A stretch of 10,044 nucleotides of DNA from positions 1-10,044 of the forward strand of contig DCKY01000010.1 in NCBI GenBank assembly GCA_002320775.1, written 5' to 3'. Source of the stretch: Planctomycetes bacterium UBA1662. Lineage in GTDB: Bacteria; Planctomycetota; UBA8108. Of the stretch, positions 5,751 to 10,044 are shown piece after piece (the first letter of the stretch is position 1; each line of letters begins with the position of its first letter). Under the pieces are notes generated by a model. The model was not told the DNA's origin. It did not search any database and saw only the letters and a list, made by a program, of their open reading frames with translations. The position numbers and the translations under genes were made by a program.

Positions 5751-6847
5751 CGATCGACCCTGGCGCTGCCGCCGCCGACCAGCTTCTCAACCTCGGCCAG
5801 GCTCGCCATGGTCGTATCACCAGGAGTCGTCATGGCCAGCGCTCCGTGCGCGGCGCCGTATTCGACCGCCTCGGCTGCCGTCTTACCGGCAAGGAAGCCG
5901 TAGGCGACGCCCGAGGCGAAGGAGTCTCCTCCTCCCACCCGGTCGTAGATCTCGAGGTCGGGCCTGAGCGTGGCCTCATGAAACTCCCCATCGGCCCAGA
6001 TAACGGCACCCCAATCGTTGATGCCGGCCGTCTTGACGCCGCGAAGAGTCGTGGCGACGACCTTGAAGTTAGGGAACTCGGCCACCACCTTTTCGATCAT
6101 ATTCTTAAAATTGGCCGGGTCGAGCTTCGAGAGGTTCTCATCGACTCCCTCCACCTCGAATCCCAGGGCCGCGGTAAAATCTTCTTCATTGCCGATCATC
6201 ACATCTACCAGCTCAGCGATACGGCGGTTGACCTCCATGGCGCGCTCTGTGCCGCCAAAACTCTTCCAGAGGCTAGGTCTGTAGTTGAGGTCGTAGCTGA
6301 TGATGGTTCCGTTCTCCCTGGCGCACTCCATGGCCTCGATCGCGACCTCGGGGGTTCTCTCACCCAGGGCGGCAAAGATCCCGCCACAGTGGAACCACCT
6401 GACTCCCTCATCAACGAAAAGAGCCTTCCAGTCGATATCGCCCGGCTTGAGCTGGCTGACAGCTGTGTGCCCGCGGTCGCCGCAGCCGGTAGCTCCACGG
6501 GCACCGAAACCTTTCTCCGTAAAATTCAGGCCATTGCGGGACTCGCGGCCAAGACCATCGAAGGGAACCCACCTGAGATGGCGGGTGTCAACGCCTCCCT
6601 GGAGGATGAGGTCCTCCAGCAAACGCCCCACGGCGTTGTCGACAGCCGCGGTAACGACGCAGCTGCGCAATCCAAAGCAACGCCTGAGTCCGCGGACGAC
6701 ATTGTATTCTCCGCCGCCTTCCCAGGCCCGGAAGTGTCTCGTGGTATGAACCCTCTCATCCCCGGGATCAAAACGAATCATGATTTCACCGAGGGCAGCC
6801 GCGTCCCATCGACACTCGGCTGCTGGTTTCAGATCAAGAACGGCCAT
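5747..6847 (-). CDS. PfkB-family sugar kinase, probably 2-dehydro-3-deoxygluconokinase (KdgK-like)
   Basis: This 366-residue ribokinase-family enzyme transfers the ATP phosphate to a sugar or sugar acid. N-terminal ALGEIMIRFDPGD (18-30) and the substrate-side GGGEYN (44-49) resemble KdgK, which phosphorylates 2-keto-3-deoxygluconate in uronate breakdown. The PfkB signature DRVGGGDSFASG (302-313) contains the anion hole and the catalytic base Asp308. It is longer than typical KdgK (about 310-340) through inserts such as the Gly/Arg-rich stretch near 118-128. Substrate assignment is by resemblance only. The ATG at 6847 is chosen with GGAGG 11 nt upstream; a TTG at 6865 would add six residues but overlaps that SD. 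The gene follows the phosphodiesterase after 63 bp and overlaps the next gene by 4 bp. Confidence 0.87.
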   Translation of the reverse strand: MAVLDLKPAAECRWDAAALGEIMIRFDPGDERVHTTRHFRAWEGGGEYNVVRGLRRCFGLRSCVVTAAVDNAVGRLLEDLILQGGVDTRHLRWVPFDGLGRESRNGLNFTEKGFGARGATGCGDRGHTAVSQLKPGDIDWKALFVDEGVRWFHCGGIFAALGERTPEVAIEAMECARENGTIISYDLNYRPSLWKSFGGTERAMEVNRRIAELVDVMIGNEEDFTAALGFEVEGVDENLSKLDPANFKNMIEKVVAEFPNFKVVATTLRGVKTAGINDWGAVIWADGEFHEATLRPDLEIYDRVGGGDSFASGVAYGFLAGKTAAEAVEYGAAHGALAMTTPGDTTMASLAEVEKLVGGGSARVDR

Positions 6848-6910
6848 TCTTCTCAGAGCCTCCAAATAACAGTCAGGTATTCAACAATCGTGCGGGCAGG
6901 ATGGTACGCC

Positions 6911-7720
6911 TCAAGGGGCCCTCTGCTCCAGCAGGAATTTCCGTAATCCTGGAAGATCATCGGTATTCACCAGGTCAACCCCCGCCTCCACAAGCACCTT
7001 CCAGACAACCGGATCCTCAGGAGTCGCCCAGAAGCGGACAACGCGGCCGGCGGCATGCGCCTTCCTGACGATTCCCTGAAGCCGGGCGGACTCGGCCGGC
7101 GGGATGGACCCCTTGCCGCGCCATCTGAAAACCCGTGACCACCTGTCGCTGATCATCGGCAGCAGATGGGCTGGCTCGCTTGACTCGAGATCGCCCATTC
7201 GTCCGTCGACACCGGCGAAGCGGAGCTCCTGGCCCTTCATCAGCTCCCTTGGACGATTTCCGCTGATCACCACCTTCACCGCGCGGGCCTGGTACTTTCC
7301 CGCCCGAACCTCACAGAGAATGCTGGAGTACTTCCCGAGCAGGGAGTGAAGAGCCGTGTAGGTCTTCTGAGCATCATCCTTGATATCGATGAGAAGGGTA
7401 AAGACCGGCCCGCCCTTGTGTACCCGCCCCGAGTTTTTCCTCGTTCTCTCCAGCAACGGATCGAGATAGAGAGCCTTCAGGGTTTTGCGCTGATCGAGGC
7501 TCGCGCGCTCGTGGGCCACGAGCAGCGCTCCATCAACAAGAAAGATATCCGCCTCCACACTGCAGAAGCCCTGGGCCAGAGCATCCAGGAGAGGTCTTTT
7601 GTGGAGATAGTCATTGTGGGCATGGGCCGCCGGCAGAGCCCGCGGTACACCCTGGGCCACCAACGCCGCGAGGGGCGAGCAGACGATCAACGCCGGAAGC
7701 AGGCAACGAAAAATTCTCAT
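6911..7720 (-). CDS. Secreted PI-PLC/GDPD-superfamily phosphodiesterase (AIM6-like)
   Basis: This 269-residue protein has a Sec signal peptide (hydrophobic 4-22, probable cut after LVA). HAHNDY (33-38), PLLDALAQGFCSVEADIFL (43-61), LLVAH (66-70) and TLKALYLDPLL match the PI-PLC-like phosphodiesterase subfamily that includes fungal AIM6. His33 and His70 are the likely catalytic pair; Glu56, Asp58 and the IDIKDD acid cluster (111-116) may bind a metal. A C-terminal DLVNTDDLPGLRKFL closes the barrel as in the wider GDPD family. Substrates of this subfamily are not established; a glycerophosphodiester or phospholipid headgroup is a guess. The frame is open 41 codons further upstream, but the signal peptide begins at the ATG at 7720, with a weak GGGAAG upstream. 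It is not a lipoprotein by sequence. Confidence 0.82.
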   Translation of the reverse strand: MRIFRCLLPALIVCSPLAALVAQGVPRALPAAHAHNDYLHKRPLLDALAQGFCSVEADIFLVDGALLVAHERASLDQRKTLKALYLDPLLERTRKNSGRVHKGGPVFTLLIDIKDDAQKTYTALHSLLGKYSSILCEVRAGKYQARAVKVVISGNRPRELMKGQELRFAGVDGRMGDLESSEPAHLLPMISDRWSRVFRWRGKGSIPPAESARLQGIVRKAHAAGRVVRFWATPEDPVVWKVLVEAGVDLVNTDDLPGLRKFLLEQRAP

Positions 7721-7748
7721 ACCATTTTCTTCCCACCAGGAGCCGTGC

Positions 7749-8423
7749 CTATCCAGCCTCCCCATCGGGAGCGGGACGATCCTTCCAGGGACTGGGAGTC
7801 TTCTTGGCCTCGAAAAAATCCCCTCCCTTTTTAACCTCGTCATCTGTACCCCAATCCACCTCCTTGTCGAGCTTCTTCAGAAGAGGAATGTGCTTGGAGC
7901 AGTGGATGTAGGCCTCCTCCACCTCTACCTCTACCCAACGCTCAGGAGCGCGTCCGCCTGAAACCTCCAGATCGCCCAGGAGTACATCGGGCAGCCCCGG
8001 CCGCGCGAGGAGCTCTTCGTTCTCGATGATCGAGGCCTTGCCGTTGATATGCAGCCCCACCGTGCTGACGAAGAAATCAGCGAAGAACATGCCGATGTGT
8101 CCGTTCGTGGAAATATTCCCCAGGCTCGCCATGACACCATTACCCCTGTACTCGGGATAAACGAGGCGATGGTCGTCAAGAACGCGAACGAAGCCAGGCT
8201 CACCACACCTCAGCGAACCATCACACTCCCCATTCGAATCGGCCGTGGACACGAAGACCATCTCCTGGCGAGCGATGAAAAGCCGCATCTCCTCATTGAG
8301 ATGATCGAGCATCTGTTTTGAGTAAAAGCCGCAGGCCCGCTTGCTTGTACCATAGCGTTCCTGAAGCTCATGCTCGCCGTCCGATCCCGGAAGCCCGCCT
8401 GGGTTCGAATCCTTCCCGCTCAC
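7749..8423 (-). CDS. Pyridoxamine 5'-phosphate oxidase-like FMN-binding protein
   Basis: This 224-residue protein has the split-barrel flavin-binding fold of the PPOX family. Recognisable blocks are RYGTSKRACGFY (23-34), FVSTADSNGECDGSLRCGEPGFVRVLD (57-83), VYPEYRGNGVMASLGN (88-103), HIGMFFADFF (109-118), GLHINGKA (123-130) and AYIHCSKHIPLL (171-182). Members of this subgroup are uncharacterised flavoproteins, so vitamin B6 synthesis should not be assumed. The last 40 residues are a charged, Lys/Asp-rich tail without a visible domain. The start is GTG at 8423, inside the stop of the upstream synthetase (GTGA overlap), with a strong GGAGGAGG-type SD in the synthetase's final codons. It is therefore almost certainly co-translated with that gene. 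Confidence 0.87.
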   Translation of the reverse strand: MSGKDSNPGGLPGSDGEHELQERYGTSKRACGFYSKQMLDHLNEEMRLFIARQEMVFVSTADSNGECDGSLRCGEPGFVRVLDDHRLVYPEYRGNGVMASLGNISTNGHIGMFFADFFVSTVGLHINGKASIIENEELLARPGLPDVLLGDLEVSGGRAPERWVEVEVEEAYIHCSKHIPLLKKLDKEVDWGTDDEVKKGGDFFEAKKTPSPWKDRPAPDGEAG

Positions 8424-10044
8424 TTCCCCTCCTCCTCCGGCTCAACCCCGAAAGCTTCCATAGCGATCTTCTTGATGCCGCGCAGGTCGAGCTTGCCTGT
8501 ACCCAGCAGCGGCAGCTCCTTAACCTGGACAAACTGGTTGGCCCTCGGGATAAAGAGATTGGGAAGCCCCATATCACTAAGCTTATCGACAATTCCGGGA
8601 ATGACATCCTCGCTGAGCGTATGCAATACCGCGAGGCGTTCTCCTTTTTTCTCATCCGGAATACAGGTCACGGCGAAAACCTGCATCGCCTCTCCTGATG
8701 CATCCTGGAGAGAGTCCTCGACCTTGCCGTGGGGAACCATCTCCCCGCCGATCTTGGAGAACCTCGCCAGCCGGTCGGTGATTCGAATAAAGCCCTCCTC
8801 ATCGACAGCCGCGATATCCCCGGTGACGTACCAGCCATCGCGAAGGGCCTTGCTGGTTAGATCTTCCCTGCCGAGGTAGCCCTGCATGATATTCGGGCCG
8901 CTGACCAGCAGCATGCCCGGCTGGTCGATCTCCATCTCCGTGTCGAAATCATCGGGGTCGACCACCTTGACGGCCACTCCTGGAAGGGGCTGCCCGACGG
9001 TGCCCTGCCGGGAGCCGGGCTGGTAGAAGCCGGCGGAACGAAAATCAAGCGTATTGACCGCCACCACGGGGGCGCACTCAGTGGTCCCGTAGCCCTCCAG
9101 CGGGCGGATCCCGAACTGGTCCTCGAAGGCGTTCGCCACCCGGTCTGTCAGCTTCTCCGCCCCGGTGATCACGAAACGCAGCGAGCCGAACTGGGCGGCG
9201 GTGCAGCGTCTCAGATAGAGCTGCAGGAAGGTGGGCGTCGACAGGAGCATGCTGATCCTGTACTGCTGCACCTTCTGTCCGATCAGCTCCGCATCTACCG
9301 GGTTGGGAAGAGAGACACAGCCGATCGATTCATTGGCTGAGAACCAGAGGATCATGTAGCCGAAGGAATGAAAGTGCGGCAGGATCCCGAGCAGCCGGTC
9401 CTCATCCCGGGGACGAACGATCTGCGAAACCCCCTCCAGGTTCGAGGCCACGTTGAAATGACTCAGGAGCACACCCTTGGGTTCGCCGGTAGAGCCGCTC
9501 GAAAAAATCACGGTGATGATATCGTCTACCGACACCTTCTTTCCCCCTGAGCAGATTTTCTCGATGGTCCGAACCGGGGCAAAGAGCGCCAGCAGCATCG
9601 CCTGGAGCTTGCAGCCGAGGCCTATCGTTTTACGAAAGTCATCAGCCCAGATCGGCTGGATATTGTCGGGCAGCTCCACCTCGGCCTTCTTCAGAAACAC
9701 CCGGCTGGTCACCACGGTTTTCAGACCAGCCTGGCGAATCGCTGATTCAAGCCCATCTTTTCCCGCCGTGTAGTTCAGGTTGACGCTCGTCTTGCCGGAC
9801 ATTGCCGCACCGATGTTGATCAGGGTGGAAGCCACCGATGGAGGCAACATGATGCCGACGTGCTCCTGCTCCCTCCACTCCCGGCGCAGCCGCAGCGCGA
9901 GGGTGATCGAGCCGATGAGGCCCTTGATGCGGCCGACCCGCGCGGTCATCACATCGGCAAAGGCCAGCTTGAACGGACGACCGAAGAGATGAGCCAGCAG
10001 AACTCCCACACCGAGTCCAATGAACGGACTGGCCAGGAACCACA
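8420..10044 (-). CDS. AMP-binding acyl-CoA/acyl-ACP synthetase, Aas-like, 5' end missing
   Basis: The frame is open to the right edge, so the N terminus is outside; a GTG at 10009 is in frame but has no reason to be the start. About 540 residues are present. A hydrophobic segment (FLASPFIGLGVGVLLAHLF) comes first. The adenylate-forming domain follows: P-loop SSGSTGEPKGV (about 170-180 from the GTG), HFHSFGY, YGTTECAPV (about 308), YVTGDIAAVDEEGF and ITDR. The C-terminal PLLGTGKLD carries the catalytic lysine. EHVGIMLPPSV and KTSVNLNYT recall the ligase half of Aas, which recycles lysophospholipids by activating fatty acids onto ACP. Many such proteins carry an acyltransferase or MFS domain upstream, which may lie beyond the window. 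The stop overlaps the next gene's GTG. Confidence 0.9.
   Translation of the reverse strand, partial: WFLASPFIGLGVGVLLAHLFGRPFKLAFADVMTARVGRIKGLIGSITLALRLRREWREQEHVGIMLPPSVASTLINIGAAMSGKTSVNLNYTAGKDGLESAIRQAGLKTVVTSRVFLKKAEVELPDNIQPIWADDFRKTIGLGCKLQAMLLALFAPVRTIEKICSGGKKVSVDDIITVIFSSGSTGEPKGVLLSHFNVASNLEGVSQIVRPRDEDRLLGILPHFHSFGYMILWFSANESIGCVSLPNPVDAELIGQKVQQYRISMLLSTPTFLQLYLRRCTAAQFGSLRFVITGAEKLTDRVANAFEDQFGIRPLEGYGTTECAPVVAVNTLDFRSAGFYQPGSRQGTVGQPLPGVAVKVVDPDDFDTEMEIDQPGMLLVSGPNIMQGYLGREDLTSKALRDGWYVTGDIAAVDEEGFIRITDRLARFSKIGGEMVPHGKVEDSLQDASGEAMQVFAVTCIPDEKKGERLAVLHTLSEDVIPGIVDKLSDMGLPNLFIPRANQFVQVKELPLLGTGKLDLRGIKKIAMEAFGVEPEEEGK

Noticed and set aside
5244..5967. Overlapping open frames on the plus strand
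   Set aside because: They are Arg/Pro/Ser-rich shadow translations opposite the secreted metalloprotease-like gene and the end of the kinase.
6848..6910. Internal promoter ahead of the sugar kinase
   Set aside because: TTGTTG and TGTTAT occur on the minus strand but only 10 bp apart, and no properly spaced pair is visible.
5846..6946. Open frame of 366 codons on the plus strand
   Set aside because: It mirrors the PfkB kinase on the minus strand, which has clear motifs. The plus-strand frame is a product of the high G+C codon pattern.
7721..7843. 41-codon N-terminal extension of the secreted phosphodiesterase
   Set aside because: It would bury the signal peptide, overlaps the upstream PPOX gene and reads as low-information Arg/Pro sequence.

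Overview
The window is about 60% G+C, densely packed bacterial chromosome with no sign of mobile DNA, CRISPR arrays or stable-RNA genes. A Tat-exported TIM-barrel isomerase, several Sec-type signal peptides, a KdgK-like kinase and an Aas-like acyl synthetase point to a didermal (Gram-negative-type) bacterium. The gene styles recall the PVC group (Verrucomicrobiota/Planctomycetota/Lentisphaerota) or a similar uncultured phylum. That placement is a guess from style, not a phylogenetic result. The presence of selA implies that the organism makes selenocysteine proteins.

Left part (1-3737): the 3' three quarters of priA (replication restart helicase) runs rightwards and meets a leftward gene for an HU-type nucleoid protein with a long acidic Ala/Pro/Glu/Thr tail. 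The two genes converge with only 18 bp between them. The only textbook intrinsic terminator I found in the window lies inside the priA coding sequence (1429-1469), oriented to stop the HU transcript about 200 nt past the HU stop codon. A 201-bp divergent control region (2136-2336) separates HU from the rightward selA. It holds a TTGACA-type promoter for HU, two stem-loops in the HU leader, palindromes, and a TATACT box so close to the selA ATG that selA may be leaderless.

Right part (3763-10044): six genes run leftwards in a row. In transcription order they are an AMP-binding acyl-CoA/acyl-ACP synthetase (Aas-like, 5' end outside the window), an FMN-binding PPOX-family protein, a secreted PI-PLC/GDPD-superfamily phosphodiesterase of the AIM6-like type, a PfkB-family sugar kinase resembling KdgK, a secreted HExxH protein of unknown role, and a Tat-exported hydroxypyruvate-isomerase-like TIM barrel. 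Two junctions are 4-bp stop/start overlaps (GTGA at 8420-8423, ATGA at 5747-5750) and the other gaps are 28-63 bp, so part or all of the run may be one transcript. The first three genes suggest lipid handling and the last three suggest sugar-acid and envelope functions, but nothing in the sequence proves they work together.

No complete new defence or mobile system is visible. The most notable points are the HU terminator buried in priA, the acidic-tailed HU with a structured leader, the possibly leaderless selA, and the uncharacterised secreted metalloprotease-like gene coupled to a kinase.
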